From NCBI RefSeq assembly GCF_003253545.1, contig NZ_QKYV01000004.1:62001-126000 (forward strand): DNA of 64,000 nucleotides, given 5' to 3'. The notes beneath the pieces are model-generated. The model searched no databases and had not been told where the DNA came from. It saw only the letters and a list, made by a program, of their open reading frames with translations. The translations under genes and the position numbers were made by a program. Each line of letters starts with the position of its first letter. Positions within the stretch are counted from its first letter, which is position 1. Source of the stretch: Mesonia algae (GTDB taxonomy: Bacteria > Bacteroidota > Bacteroidia > Flavobacteriales > Flavobacteriaceae). Shown here in pieces: positions 24,960 to 33,426 of this stretch.

Positions 24960-26417
24960 ATGAATCAAGAGATAAGAAACTTAGAACCCAAAGCGGTTTG
25001 GAATAAATTTGCCGATTTAAATGCAGTGCCAAGACCTTCTAAAAAAGAAGAAAGAGTCATTGCTTTTATGAAAGAATTTGGTAAAAATTTAGGCTTAGAA
25101 ACCTTAGAGGATAAAGCAGGCAACGTCATCATCAAAAAGCCAGCGACTGCAGGAATGGAAGATCGTAAGACCGTAGTTTTACAGTCCCATTTAGATATGG
25201 TTCATCAAAAAAATAATGATACCGATTTTAATTTTGATACTCAAGGTATCGTGATGCATGTTGATGGAGATTGGGTGCGAGCAAAAGGAACTACCCTTGG
25301 AGCAGATAATGGTCTAGGAGTGGCTACCATTATGGCAATTTTAGAAAGTAATGATATTGAGCACCCTGCTATTGAAGGTTTATTTACCATCGATGAAGAA
25401 ACGGGAATGACAGGGGCTAAGAATTTAGATGATAGTATCCTTAGCGGAGAGATCTTATTAAACTTAGATACCGAAGAAGATGATGAGATTGGAATTGGTT
25501 GTGCAGGAGGTATAGATATTACTGCAACAAGATCTTACGCAGGTGATAAACCTGGTGTAAACAGTAAAGCATTTAAGATTACGGTAAAAGGCCTTAACGG
25601 AGGACACTCTGGGATGGATATCATTAAAGGTTTAGGAAATGCTAATAAAATTATGAACCGTGTGTTATTTGAAGCTGCAAATGTAGGAATGCAAGTAGCT
25701 GAAATTAACGGAGGAGGTTTAAGAAACGCAATTCCTCGTGAGAGTAACGCTGTAGTGGTGGTAGCAGAAAAAGATGTGGAAGCGTTTAATTCTTCAATAA
25801 AAGTATTAAGTAAAGCCATACAAGAGGAATACGCAACCCTAGAAGCTAATTTAACAGTAGAAGTTAATGAAGCAGAAATGCCAGCAAAAGTGATGCTAGA
25901 AAAAGATCAAAGTGAACTTTTAAGAAGCATCTATGCTGCTCATAACGGAGTTTTTAGAATGAGTCCGGCTATTGAAGGTTTAGTAGAAACTTCTAACAAT
26001 ATTGCTAGAGTAGAAGTAGCAAATAGAAAAATAGAGGTAATGTGTCTTACTAGATCATCGGTAGAATCTGGGAAATGGGATTTAGCCAATACCTTAAAAT
26101 CTACGTTTGAGTTAGGAGGTTTTGATGTAAATCTAAGCGGAGATTATCCAGGTTGGGCTCCTAATCCAGATTCTGGTATCTTAAAAGTTATGGAAAACTT
26201 ATATAAAGAACAAAATGGAGAAGAGGCTCATGTAGCCGCTTGTCACGCTGGCTTAGAATGTGGTATTTTAGGAAGTCACTATCCAAAAATGGATATGGTT
26301 TCTTTTGGTCCTACTATTCGTGGAGCGCACTCTCCAGATGAAAGAGCTAGCATTTCTTCTATGCAGAAATTTTGGAAATTTACTTTAGCAGCTTTAAAGG
26401 AAATCCCTAAAAAGTAA
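24960..26417 (+). CDS. pepD: Aminoacyl-histidine dipeptidase (M20C, PepD)
   Basis: 485 residues, full length for M20C peptidases. Metal ligands are all visible: SHLDMV (His77, with catalytic Asp79), LGADNG (Asp116), DEETGM (catalytic Glu146 and ligand Glu147), LNLDTEEDDEIGIGCAGG (Asp170) and a C-terminal GAHSPDE His. The dimerisation lid lies at about 195-380. It hydrolyses Xaa-His dipeptides such as carnosine and other dipeptides in the cytoplasm. It has its own promoter and an excellent terminator, so it is a single-gene unit. Confidence 0.95.
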   Translation: MNQEIRNLEPKAVWNKFADLNAVPRPSKKEERVIAFMKEFGKNLGLETLEDKAGNVIIKKPATAGMEDRKTVVLQSHLDMVHQKNNDTDFNFDTQGIVMHVDGDWVRAKGTTLGADNGLGVATIMAILESNDIEHPAIEGLFTIDEETGMTGAKNLDDSILSGEILLNLDTEEDDEIGIGCAGGIDITATRSYAGDKPGVNSKAFKITVKGLNGGHSGMDIIKGLGNANKIMNRVLFEAANVGMQVAEINGGGLRNAIPRESNAVVVVAEKDVEAFNSSIKVLSKAIQEEYATLEANLTVEVNEAEMPAKVMLEKDQSELLRSIYAAHNGVFRMSPAIEGLVETSNNIARVEVANRKIEVMCLTRSSVESGKWDLANTLKSTFELGGFDVNLSGDYPGWAPNPDSGILKVMENLYKEQNGEEAHVAACHAGLECGILGSHYPKMDMVSFGPTIRGAHSPDERASISSMQKFWKFTLAALKEIPKK

Positions 26418-26435
26418 TTAAGATATTAAAAATAT

Positions 26436-26482
26436 AAAAACCTATACAAAGATGTTTGAAGTCTTTGTATAGGTTTTTTTTT
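26436..26482 (+). terminator. Rho-independent terminator after pepD
   Basis: A perfect 17-bp stem (26436-26452 against 26462-26478, core ACCTATACAAAGA) with a nine-base loop runs into a T-tract. The A-rich left arm lets it work on both strands. Confidence 0.92.
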
Positions 26483-26565
26483 GAAATAGATTCTAGAATC
26501 CTAGAGTGAAACCCCGAAACAAGTTCAGGACGTTTTAATTTCTTGAAGCATCTGGATTCTAACTT

Positions 26566-27519
26566 CTATTTTTCATCATATATATCTTCGTAAGAATTTC
26601 CTTTAGTAACAAAAAACTCTCCCGTTACATATCTAAAATGACGATCTAAGTCTGCTATCTCTTTAAAATCATCTTTATTTAAATTCACTCCCGTACTCTG
26701 AATATTTTCTTCAATTCTTCCCTCATTGGTAGATTTTGGAATCACAGCCGTACCACGAGATTCTGCCCATTTTATTAAGACTTGACCTGGAGTAGCGCCG
26801 TGTCTTTTAGCAATTTTATTAATAGTGTCGTTTTCTAAAAGAGAAGGCTCATTATCGGCTTTCATAGCATCGCTACGATCACCACTTCCTAAAGGGGAGT
26901 AACCCGTCATTAATATTTTATTTTTAGAGCAATACTCTATTAAATCATCTTGTTGTAGATAGGGATGAAGCTCTACTTGATTCATTTCTGGTGCTTCATC
27001 TACTTCTTTAGATAAGTCGTCAAGTTTTTTAGCACTAAAGTTAGATACTCCTACGTGTTTAACTAGTCCTTGTTTTTTAGCTTCCAGCATAGCATTGTAT
27101 GTTTCTGCTAAAGGAACTTCCTCTAAAGAAAGATAGTCTTCATCATTTTCTGGAAATCCTTCTAAACCCGATTTGAAGGCTACCGGCCAGTGCATTAAAT
27201 ATAAGTCTAGGTAGTCTAATTGTAAATCTTCTAACGTCTTTTTTAGAGCAGGAATAACATCTTCTTTTCGGTGGGCGTTGTTCCAAAGTTTAGAAGTAAT
27301 AAACACATCTTCTCTTTTTACTTTTCCTTCGCTAAAAACTTCTGCGAAAGCTTTACCTACTGCATCTTCATTCCCATAAGTAGCTGCACAATCTATATGT
27401 TTATAACCATTATTTAAGGCGTGTTTTACTGCGTTGGTAACATCTTCTGGAGCAGATTTCCAAGTTCCTAATCCTATCGCGGGCATCGTGTCGCCATCTC
27501 TAAATGTAAGTGTTTTCAT
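26566..27519 (-). CDS. Aldo/keto reductase
   Basis: 317 residues with the AKR TIM-barrel signature. The catalytic tetrad is Asp43, Tyr48 (HIDCAATYGNE), Lys77 (FITSKLWN) and His110 (YLMHWPV). The NADPH-binding end shows VIPKSTNEGRIEEN. The organisation is closest to AKR1/3/5-type enzymes that reduce sugar or other aldehydes; the substrate cannot be chosen. Its gene stands alone, downstream of xerD on the same strand with a hairpin between them. Confidence 0.93.
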   Translation of the reverse strand: MKTLTFRDGDTMPAIGLGTWKSAPEDVTNAVKHALNNGYKHIDCAATYGNEDAVGKAFAEVFSEGKVKREDVFITSKLWNNAHRKEDVIPALKKTLEDLQLDYLDLYLMHWPVAFKSGLEGFPENDEDYLSLEEVPLAETYNAMLEAKKQGLVKHVGVSNFSAKKLDDLSKEVDEAPEMNQVELHPYLQQDDLIEYCSKNKILMTGYSPLGSGDRSDAMKADNEPSLLENDTINKIAKRHGATPGQVLIKWAESRGTAVIPKSTNEGRIEENIQSTGVNLNKDDFKEIADLDRHFRYVTGEFFVTKGNSYEDIYDEK

Positions 27520-27562
27520 TGTTTTTTCTTTAAAGATAGGAAGGGATAAAGAGCTGAGAAAA

Positions 27563-27584
27563 TAATGCTAGGCTTTTAGCATTA
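27563..27584 (-). terminator. Hairpin after xerD, weak terminator
   Basis: TAATGCTA (27563-27570) pairs perfectly with TAGCATTA (27577-27584) around a six-base loop. Only a short TTTTC follows on the minus strand, so termination may be partial. It lies 2 bases beyond the xerD stop. Confidence 0.5.
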
Positions 27585-27586
27585 CT

Positions 27587-28492
27587 TTAATAGTTATGAC
27601 TTCTAGGGTGAAAATTATCTAAAACCTCTTTTAAATGACTGCGATCTACATGCATGTAGATTTCTGTGGTGGTTATGCTTTCGTGACCTAACATTTGTTG
27701 AATGCTTCGTAAATCGGCCCCGTTTTCTAATAAGTGGGTTGCAAAAGAATGTCTAAAGGTATGCGGACTTATTTTCTTTTGAATGTTTGCTTTTTTGGTG
27801 AGTGTTTTTACGATGGTAAAAATCATGGCTCGTGTTAGCTTTTTTCCCCTTCGATTAAGAAAGAGAATGTCTACATCATCTTTAAGCGGATTAAGGTGTA
27901 TGCGAATATGATCTTTATAGATGTTAATGTATTTCTTTGTGAGTTCGCTTATGGGTACAAAACGTTGTTTATTTCCTTTTCCTGTCACCTTAATAAAGTC
28001 TTCCTCAAAGAAAAGATCAGAAATTTTAAGTTCGGTAAGTTCAGAAACTCGCAAGCCACAACTGTATAAGGTTTCAATGATTGCTCTATTTCTTTCCCCT
28101 TGCGGGTGACTTAGATCGATAACGTTGATAAGTAAATCGATTTCTTTTGTAGTAAGCGTATCGGGTAACTTTCTTCCTATTCTTGGAGATTCTATAAGCT
28201 CAAGCGGATTTGTTTCTCGGTAATCTTCAAAGATTAAATAATTAAAAAAACTTTTTAACCCCGATATAATCCTGGCTTGAGAACGGGCATTCATTTTTTT
28301 TGCTAAATGATAAATAAATCCCTGAATATCTTCTTCGGTTACCCGAATGGGAGACATTTCTATATTATGCTCTTCTAAATACTTGATGAGTTTAACAATG
28401 TCATAAGAATAATTTTGAATTGAATTAGCAGATAAACCCCGTTCTATCTTTAGGTAACTCTGGTAATCCTTAAGGGCTTGGCTCCATTTCAT
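27587..28492 (-). CDS. xerD: Site-specific tyrosine recombinase XerD
   Basis: 301 residues, the usual XerC/D length. N-terminal SAM-like core-binding domain (about 1-95), then the catalytic domain with Arg148 (SCGLRVSEL), Lys172 (TGKGNKQR), His244 and Arg247 (HTFRHSF), His270 (LGHESITTT) and nucleophile Tyr279 (EIYMH). With XerC it resolves chromosome dimers at dif. The IETLYSCGLRVSELTELKISD context fits XerD rather than an integron or transposon integrase, and no mobile-element borders are seen around it. No dif site was recognised here. Confidence 0.93.
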   Translation of the reverse strand: MKWSQALKDYQSYLKIERGLSANSIQNYSYDIVKLIKYLEEHNIEMSPIRVTEEDIQGFIYHLAKKMNARSQARIISGLKSFFNYLIFEDYRETNPLELIESPRIGRKLPDTLTTKEIDLLINVIDLSHPQGERNRAIIETLYSCGLRVSELTELKISDLFFEEDFIKVTGKGNKQRFVPISELTKKYINIYKDHIRIHLNPLKDDVDILFLNRRGKKLTRAMIFTIVKTLTKKANIQKKISPHTFRHSFATHLLENGADLRSIQQMLGHESITTTEIYMHVDRSHLKEVLDNFHPRSHNY

Positions 28493-28548
28493 AGGCTAAA
28501 AGTAAGGATATTTCTTAAAATTTCCTTTAGTACAACTTTAATCTTTAC

Positions 28549-28583
28549 TTGGGAAAGCTTTAAGGAAGCAACCTATAGATTTG
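28549..28583 (+). promoter_or_regulatory. Promoter of the outer-membrane barrel gene
   Basis: TTG at 28549-28551 and TAGATTTG at 28576-28583 form a Bacteroidota-type promoter; the spacer is 24 bases, slightly long. The -7 box exactly matches TAnnTTTG and the predicted start lies about 17 bases before the ATG at 28607. Confidence 0.55.
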
Positions 28584-28606
28584 CAGTAAACAAAAAAACA
28601 AATATT

Positions 28607-29248
28607 ATGAAAAAATTAGTGCTAACCGTAGCTATCGCAGCTACATCAATTTTCGCCGCAAATGCTCAAGCCGATTCAGATTTGGTACAATTAGGTGTTA
28701 AAGGAGGGGTAAACTTCGCTAATCTAACTGGAGATGATATTGGTGACACAGAGTCTAGAACAAGTTTTCATGCTGGTTTTGTAGCTGAGGTTCCTTATTC
28801 TGAACGCTTTTCTATGCAAGGTGAAGTAATGTATTCTGGTCAGGGATTTGATATAAATAACTCAGGTCAAGATAACTTTTTAGATAATGACGATAATATC
28901 GAATATCAATTAGATTACATTCAAGTGCCTATTATGGCTAAGTATTATGTAGTTGAAGGTTTAAGTGTATTAGCTGGACCGCAAATTGGTTTTAAAATCA
29001 ATGAAGAAATTGATTATCAACCTAACTCAGATGCAGGAGATATCAATATTGAAGATACATCATTACCAGAAGCTGAAGATATTGAATTTAGCGTGGTAGG
29101 TGGATTAGAATATAAATTTGATAACGGATTTTTCGTGCAAGGAAGATATATCTATGGTGTATCTAAATTATTAAAAGAATCTGATGTATTTGGAGACCCA
29201 AGTGTACATAACTCTGTAATACAAGCTGGAGTAGGATTTATGTTTTAA
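28607..29248 (+). CDS. Outer-membrane beta-barrel protein (porin family)
   Basis: 213 residues from ATG 28607 (MKKLVLTVAIAATSIFAANAQ signal peptide, cleavage after AQ); the frame is open further upstream but the promoter and signal peptide fix this start. The mature chain alternates beta strands (VQLGVKGGVNFANLTGDD, FHAGFVAEVPYSERFSMQGEV, DYIQVPIMAKYYVVEGLSVLAG, GFFVQGRYIYGVSK) and ends in an aromatic residue, VIQAGVGFMF, as Omp barrels do. This is the PF13568-type family of eight-stranded barrels. A hairpin terminator follows. The function is unknown. Confidence 0.9.
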   Translation: MKKLVLTVAIAATSIFAANAQADSDLVQLGVKGGVNFANLTGDDIGDTESRTSFHAGFVAEVPYSERFSMQGEVMYSGQGFDINNSGQDNFLDNDDNIEYQLDYIQVPIMAKYYVVEGLSVLAGPQIGFKINEEIDYQPNSDAGDINIEDTSLPEAEDIEFSVVGGLEYKFDNGFFVQGRYIYGVSKLLKESDVFGDPSVHNSVIQAGVGFMF

Positions 29249-29267
29249 ATCTAATAAAAGAAGATAT

Positions 29268-29302
29268 AAAAAAGGAAGGCAAAATGCCTTCCTTTTTTTT
29301 TG
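29268..29302. terminator. Bidirectional terminator between two barrel genes
   Basis: AAAAAAGGAAGGC (29268-29280) and GCCTTCCTTTTTT (29286-29298) form a 13-bp stem with a five-base loop and T-runs on both strands. It serves the convergent genes ending at 29248 and 29321. Confidence 0.93.
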
Positions 29303-29320
29303 TTGATGAATTTAAAATAA

Positions 29321-29914
29321 TTAGAACTTATAAATAAGACCTAAATTAATATCATCCATATTTAAACCAAAATCGAAAGAATCTGTAGATTCAGCTCCAC
29401 TTTCATCTTTTTTTACGCTATTGTAACCTAAAATTCCAAATGTAGCTTCTAAAGCAAAATGTTTAGATACAAAATAGCTTAAACCAGGAGCTACCGCGAT
29501 ATTCACACCATTCACTTTGTTGTCATCAATATCTTCAGTAGTTCCGTAACCTAAACCAAGTTCTCCAAAGAAAGAAAATTTTTGAGCAGGCATTAAGTAA
29601 TATCTACCAAAAGCACCAATAGTAAATGTAGAATTATCTACCACATCATCACCATTTGCATTTTCTTCTTTCTGCTTGCTATAACCTGCTTGCACACCAA
29701 CAGCTATAAAATCGTTTAAAAAATATCCAAAACGAGGAGAAATGTTAAAAGTGTTTTCTTTAGAATCGTCTGGGAATTTTGTTGATCCTATACCAAATGA
29801 TCCAGAAACAAACATGTCTCCTTCATTAAAACCATAGGTTTCTACTTCTTGTTCTTGAGCGCTTGCAAAAGTAAAAGTTGCAACAGCAGCTAGTGATAAA
29901 ATTAATTTTTTCAT
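29321..29914 (-). CDS. Outer-membrane beta-barrel protein
   Basis: 197 residues from ATG 29914 (signal peptide MKKLILSLAAVATFTFASAQ); nine upstream codons in frame lack signal-peptide character and overlap the promoter. Beta-strand pattern throughout (FVSGSFGIGSTKF, ISPRFGYFLNDFIAVGVQAGY, FTIGAFGRYYLM, FFGELGLGYGTT, VAPGLSYFVSKHFALEATFG) and a terminal strand INLGLIYKF ending in Phe, the sign of an outer-membrane barrel. Same general family as the gene at 28607 but not closely similar. Confidence 0.88.
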   Translation of the reverse strand: MKKLILSLAAVATFTFASAQEQEVETYGFNEGDMFVSGSFGIGSTKFPDDSKENTFNISPRFGYFLNDFIAVGVQAGYSKQKEENANGDDVVDNSTFTIGAFGRYYLMPAQKFSFFGELGLGYGTTEDIDDNKVNGVNIAVAPGLSYFVSKHFALEATFGILGYNSVKKDESGAESTDSFDFGLNMDDINLGLIYKF

Positions 29915-30271
29915 GCTTTTTAATTTAAGTGTTTTGAGCAAAAGTACTTCTTTTTTTAATGCAAAAAAGAAGTGTAAACAGTGTATGATATAGCTTTAGA
30001 TATGATTTTATCAGAAAAGAAATAGATATGTTTTGCAAAATTAAACTTGAAGCTTAATAGAATTGTTAGAAGTACTTATAATATGTGAAAATCCTACTTT
30101 AATCACAATTTTTATAAAGTTTAAATTTTTCTTGAAATTATATTAATCTATTATAGGTAATAGTGTAATATTTTATATATAATTACAAATAAAACATTGT
30201 TTTTTATGCTTTTTAATGTCTATTGTTAAAAAAATTATATATTTAACGATGTATAACTAAACTAATTTACA
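29915..30271. other. AT-rich divergent intergenic region
   Basis: About 357 bases between divergent barrel genes. On the minus strand TACTTTTG (29939-29946) is a good -7 element for the gene starting at 29914. Toward 30272 the sequence is very AT-rich with no exact TAnnTTTG. I see no gene, RNA or repeat in it. Confidence 0.5.
29939..29946 (-). promoter_or_regulatory. -7 element for the barrel gene at 29914
   Basis: TACTTTTG on the minus strand matches TAnnTTTG and lies 25 bases before the ATG. A TTTG (29962-29965) upstream is only 15 bases away, shorter than the normal spacer. Confidence 0.45.
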
Positions 30272-30802
30272 ATGAAAAAATTATTACTTACTGCTGCTAT
30301 TGCAGTTTTTGGAATTATTGGAACACAAGCTCAAGAAGGTTTTAAATTAGGAGCTCATTTGGGTTTACCAATCGGTGATATTGATGAGGCAACTTCTTTG
30401 AATTTAGGATTAGATGTGTCTTATCACTGGAATATTTCTGGAGGATTTGATTTAGGAGTAACTACAGGGTATACTACTTTTACAGGTAAAGATTATGATG
30501 TGCCTGGAGGAGAAATCGAAGGAGACAACATTAGTTTTATTCCTATTGCGGCTTCTGCAAGATATAGTTTTAATGAGCAATGGTTTGTTGGAGCAGATCT
30601 TGGTTATGCTGTAGCTACTGAAGATGAAATAGACGGTGGAGTTTACTATCAACCTAAAGTGGGTTACAAATTCTCATTTGTAGATTTATTTGCTTTTTAC
30701 AAAGGAATAAGCATTAAACAAGAATACTCAAACGGTTTTGCTACAGTAGAAACAACAACTACAGCAGGATCAGTAGGGATTGGAGCAGCCTATAGATTCT
30801 AA
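30272..30802 (+). CDS. Outer-membrane beta-barrel protein
   Basis: 176 residues with signal peptide MKKLLLTAAIAVFGIIGTQAQ. The mature part is all beta strands and turns (FKLGAHLGLPIGDI, LNLGLDVSYHWN, FDLGVTTGYTTF, ISFIPIAASARYSFN, WFVGADLGYAV) and ends AGSVGIGAAYRF with the C-terminal Phe of outer-membrane barrels. It is a compact, perhaps eight-stranded, porin-like protein without known ligand. A strong terminator follows. Confidence 0.88.
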   Translation: MKKLLLTAAIAVFGIIGTQAQEGFKLGAHLGLPIGDIDEATSLNLGLDVSYHWNISGGFDLGVTTGYTTFTGKDYDVPGGEIEGDNISFIPIAASARYSFNEQWFVGADLGYAVATEDEIDGGVYYQPKVGYKFSFVDLFAFYKGISIKQEYSNGFATVETTTTAGSVGIGAAYRF

Positions 30803-30821
30803 AAAAATAAATTATTATTTG

Positions 30822-30853
30822 AAAAAGCGAAAACTTTTGTTTTCGCTTTTTTT
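30822..30853 (+). terminator. Rho-independent terminator
   Basis: AAAAAGCGAAAAC (30822-30834) pairs with GTTTTCGCTTTTT (30839-30851) over a TTTT loop, with a T-run following. Confidence 0.9.
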
Positions 30854-30915
30854 ATAGGATACATTTAGCTTTAGGGATTAAATCAGTATTTTAGCTTCAC
30901 AAAAAAAGACAACCA

Positions 30916-31398
30916 ATGAAAAAAATTTTACTTTTAGTAGCATTCGCTATCGCTACACAATTTGCTAATGCACAAGTAGGAATTACAGGAGGATATCTTA
31001 ATGTGAAAACCGACGGTGCAAATGAAGGAGTTTCAGGATTTTATGCAGGAATTTATTCAGACTTAGACATCTCAGAAAGTTTTCATTTTCAACCAAGTTT
31101 ACTTTACGGAAATGCAGAAGACACCAACTTTTTATATGTACCCTTGATGTTTAAATATTACGTAGCAAACACCGATTTAAATATACAATTAGGACCACAA
31201 GGAACAGTGATTTTAGAAGACTTAGGAGACTTTAAAAATCAAGTAGGTTTAGATTTAGCTGTGGGTGCAGGTTTTGACCTTTTTCATAATGTGTTTATAG
31301 AAGCTCGTTACGCATTTAAGCTAGTGAATGAAGATGTAGCAGGAGTAGGAAGTACAAATTTTAATACCTTTATGGTAGGATTAGGAATTGGTTTATAA
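30916..31398 (+). CDS. Outer-membrane beta-barrel protein
   Basis: 160 residues; signal peptide MKKILLLVAFAIATQFANAQ. Strands such as VGITGGYLNVKT, GFYAGIYSDLDI, FHFQPSLLYGNA, LYVPLMFKYYVANTDLNIQLGP and a closing FNTFMVGLGIGL indicate a small barrel of the same porin-like family as 28607, though it ends in Leu rather than Phe or Tyr. It is nine bases upstream of aroQ and could be co-transcribed with it. Confidence 0.82.
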   Translation: MKKILLLVAFAIATQFANAQVGITGGYLNVKTDGANEGVSGFYAGIYSDLDISESFHFQPSLLYGNAEDTNFLYVPLMFKYYVANTDLNIQLGPQGTVILEDLGDFKNQVGLDLAVGAGFDLFHNVFIEARYAFKLVNEDVAGVGSTNFNTFMVGLGIGL

Positions 31399-31407
31399 CA
31401 AAAACAC

Positions 31408-31833
31408 ATGAAAATTTTAATCCTTAACGGTCCTAACCTTAATTTATTGGGAGAAAGAGAACCCTCTGTTTATGGAGATGTTTCCTTCGATCAATATTTT
31501 ACGCAATTAAAAGATAAGTTTAAAAGCGTAGAGCTCAATTATAAGCAAAGCAATCATGAAGGAGAGCTTATAGACGCTTTACATATAGCTTCAAGACAAG
31601 TAGATGCGGTAATTCTTAATGCGGCAGCTTATACTCATACCTCTATAGCTATAGCCGATGCAGTTAAAGCCATTCAAATTCCAGTAATAGAAGTGCATAT
31701 TTCTAATGTTCATGCACGTGAAGATTATAGAAAACATTCTTATATAGCACCTTTTGCGAAAGGAATAATATCTGGATTTGGTCTTCAAAGCTATGAATTA
31801 GCTTTACAAAGTTGTTTATATGAGCAAAAATAA
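31408..31833 (+). CDS. aroQ: Type II 3-dehydroquinate dehydratase
   Basis: 141 residues, the standard length. Signatures of the type II (AroQ) fold are NGPNLNLLGEREPSVYG (7-23, with Arg17 and Tyr22 of the active-site lid), NAAAYTHTSIAIADA (71-85) and EVHISNVHAREDYRKHS (95-111, His97). It converts 3-dehydroquinate to 3-dehydroshikimate, the substrate of AroE, whose gene lies about 21 kb away in this window. The end overlaps the next gene by 14 bases. Confidence 0.96.
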   Translation: MKILILNGPNLNLLGEREPSVYGDVSFDQYFTQLKDKFKSVELNYKQSNHEGELIDALHIASRQVDAVILNAAAYTHTSIAIADAVKAIQIPVIEVHISNVHAREDYRKHSYIAPFAKGIISGFGLQSYELALQSCLYEQK

Positions 31834-32551
31834 AAAAGCCTATTTAAATTGGAGTTCTGGTAAAGACGCCCTTATGGCGTGGCATCATATTCTTCAAGAT
31901 GGCAATTACGATATTCAAAAATTAGTAACTACAGTAAATAAAGATTTTAAACGGGTTTCTATGCATGGAGTTGCTATAGAATTATTAGAAGCCCAAGCTG
32001 TATCTCTTCAACTTCCTCTACATCAAATCGCTTTAAGCGGAAATGTTTCTTTGCAAACCTATAATGAAACAATGCAAATACATACTGGCCAATTGATAGA
32101 TGAAGGCTTTACGGAAGCAGTTTTTGGAGATATTTTTCTAGAAGATTTAAAGAATTATAGAGAGAAAGAACTCCGCAAAATCGGTTTAAACGCTATATTT
32201 CCCCTGTGGAAAAAAGACACGACGACATTAGCTAAAGAGTTTATAAACTTAGGCTATAAAGCAATTGTAGTTTGTACAAGTGCAAAAGAGTTAGATGCTT
32301 CTTTCTGTGGAAGAGAATTTACCCATGACTTTTTACAAGACTTACCAGAAGGAGTAGACCCTTGTGGTGAAAATGGTGAATTTCATACTTTTGTTTATGA
32401 CGGACCTCTATTTAAGCAACCCGTAAGGTTTGAGAAAGGAGAGAAAATCATGCGCAGCTATAAACCATCTAACAAGAATGAGGAAGATGATTGCTTTAAG
32501 GGGCAAACTTATTGGGACAATCAATTTTGGTATCAAGATTTATTGAAATAA
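31820..32551 (+). CDS. Dph6-related ATP-binding protein (diphthine-ammonia ligase family)
   Basis: 243 residues with a PP-loop ATP pyrophosphatase motif at the N-terminus, LNWSSGKDALMAW (9-21), and the family motifs VVCTSAKELDASFCGREF and GVDPCGENGEFHTFVYDGP near 165-200. In archaea and eukaryotes Dph6 amidates diphthine on EF2; bacteria lack diphthamide, so the true substrate of bacterial members is unknown. It overlaps aroQ by 14 bases on the plus strand, suggesting co-translation. Confidence 0.88.
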   Translation: MSKNKKAYLNWSSGKDALMAWHHILQDGNYDIQKLVTTVNKDFKRVSMHGVAIELLEAQAVSLQLPLHQIALSGNVSLQTYNETMQIHTGQLIDEGFTEAVFGDIFLEDLKNYREKELRKIGLNAIFPLWKKDTTTLAKEFINLGYKAIVVCTSAKELDASFCGREFTHDFLQDLPEGVDPCGENGEFHTFVYDGPLFKQPVRFEKGEKIMRSYKPSNKNEEDDCFKGQTYWDNQFWYQDLLK

Positions 32552-32684
32552 ATTTCACATAAAAACAGAGGTTTTTAACTTTTTTAAAGAAATTTTGAGG
32601 TTTTCCGTCCTTATGTTAACAGCTCTTTGAGAGTTTTTTCTAGTTGTTATTTTGTTCTTTGTATCAAACAAAAAAACAACTATT

Positions 32685-33236
32685 ATGAAAAAGATTTTTT
32701 CTTTATTACCAGTATTTTTAATGACTATTTTTTTAACTTCTTGTAGTGATGATGACGATGTGGTAGATCGTTTGAGAACCATTAGTGATGTTCCTGCAAG
32801 TGCAGAGGTGAGTGTGGATTATCTACCTATTAATATCTTTGAAATTCCTGTAGAAACAGATTTGGACTTGCGTCAACTCATCGAAGATGAATTGGGGACC
32901 GATGAGGCCTTAAACCAGGTGAAAGAAATAGAATTAGACGATATGGATATCGTTTTAATGAGTGCAGATGATCAAGAGAATTTTGATTTTGTGAATTCAG
33001 TAACTCTAGGAGTTAGAACAGATGATTTAGATTACAAAGAAGTTGCTTTTTTAGATGAAATTCCATCAGGTGCTACAACTTTAGATTTAAATACTATCGA
33101 TGATGTTTTTATTGATGATTACGCGAAATCTGAAAGCTTAAAGTTAGTTATACAGTTTGAGAGTACAGAAGACGCTACCAATTTAAATTTAAATATGGAG
33201 ATGGAATTTGATGCTAAATTAGATCCTTCTCTTTAA
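32685..33236 (+). CDS. Surface-exported lipoprotein with SDDDD signal
   Basis: 183 residues from ATG 32685; an upstream in-frame ATG at 32652 would spoil the signal peptide. The lipobox is LTSC with lipid Cys20, followed at once by SDDDD. That is the lipoprotein export signal reported to send Bacteroides and Flavobacterium lipoproteins to the cell surface, so the mature protein is likely outside the outer membrane. The rest is acidic, rich in Asp, Leu and Ile, with no domain I recognise. A hairpin terminator follows. Confidence 0.87.
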   Translation: MKKIFSLLPVFLMTIFLTSCSDDDDVVDRLRTISDVPASAEVSVDYLPINIFEIPVETDLDLRQLIEDELGTDEALNQVKEIELDDMDIVLMSADDQENFDFVNSVTLGVRTDDLDYKEVAFLDEIPSGATTLDLNTIDDVFIDDYAKSESLKLVIQFESTEDATNLNLNMEMEFDAKLDPSL

Positions 33237-33256
33237 TAATTAATTAATCAATATAT

Positions 33257-33289
33257 AAAAGCTCTGCAGTTGTTGCGGGGCTTTTTTTT
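33257..33289 (+). terminator. Rho-independent terminator
   Basis: AAAGCTCTGCA pairs with TGCGGGGCTTT (three G-U pairs in RNA) around a short loop, then seven Ts. Confidence 0.8.
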
Positions 33290-33372
33290 ATATAATTATT
33301 TAAATAAAAACTCATTTCAAAAAATAGAAAGAGTTTAATACTATTAGAATTATCTAGGATACTAATAGCAAT

Positions 33373-33403
33373 AAAAAAAGCCTCGTGAATTTCACGAGGC
33401 TTT
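33373..33403 (-). terminator. Terminator after lpdA
   Basis: AAAGCCTCGTGAA (33377-33389) and TTCACGAGGCTTT (33391-33403) are perfectly complementary. On the minus strand the stem is followed by a T-run. It is 24 bases past the lpdA stop. Confidence 0.9.
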
Positions 33404-33426
33404 CTTGATAGTTTAATCTTATACTT

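Noticed and set aside
27587-28492. XerD gene as a sign of a mobile element
   Set aside because: No att repeats, tRNA end or cargo genes surround it; it matches the housekeeping recombinase.
28478-28606. Longer N-terminal start for the outer-membrane barrel
   Set aside because: It would bury the signal peptide and include the promoter box; ATG 28607 is the right start.
31820-32551. Diphthamide synthesis in this bacterium
   Set aside because: Only a Dph6-like PP-loop ATPase is present; bacteria lack diphthamide, so the exact reaction is not claimed.
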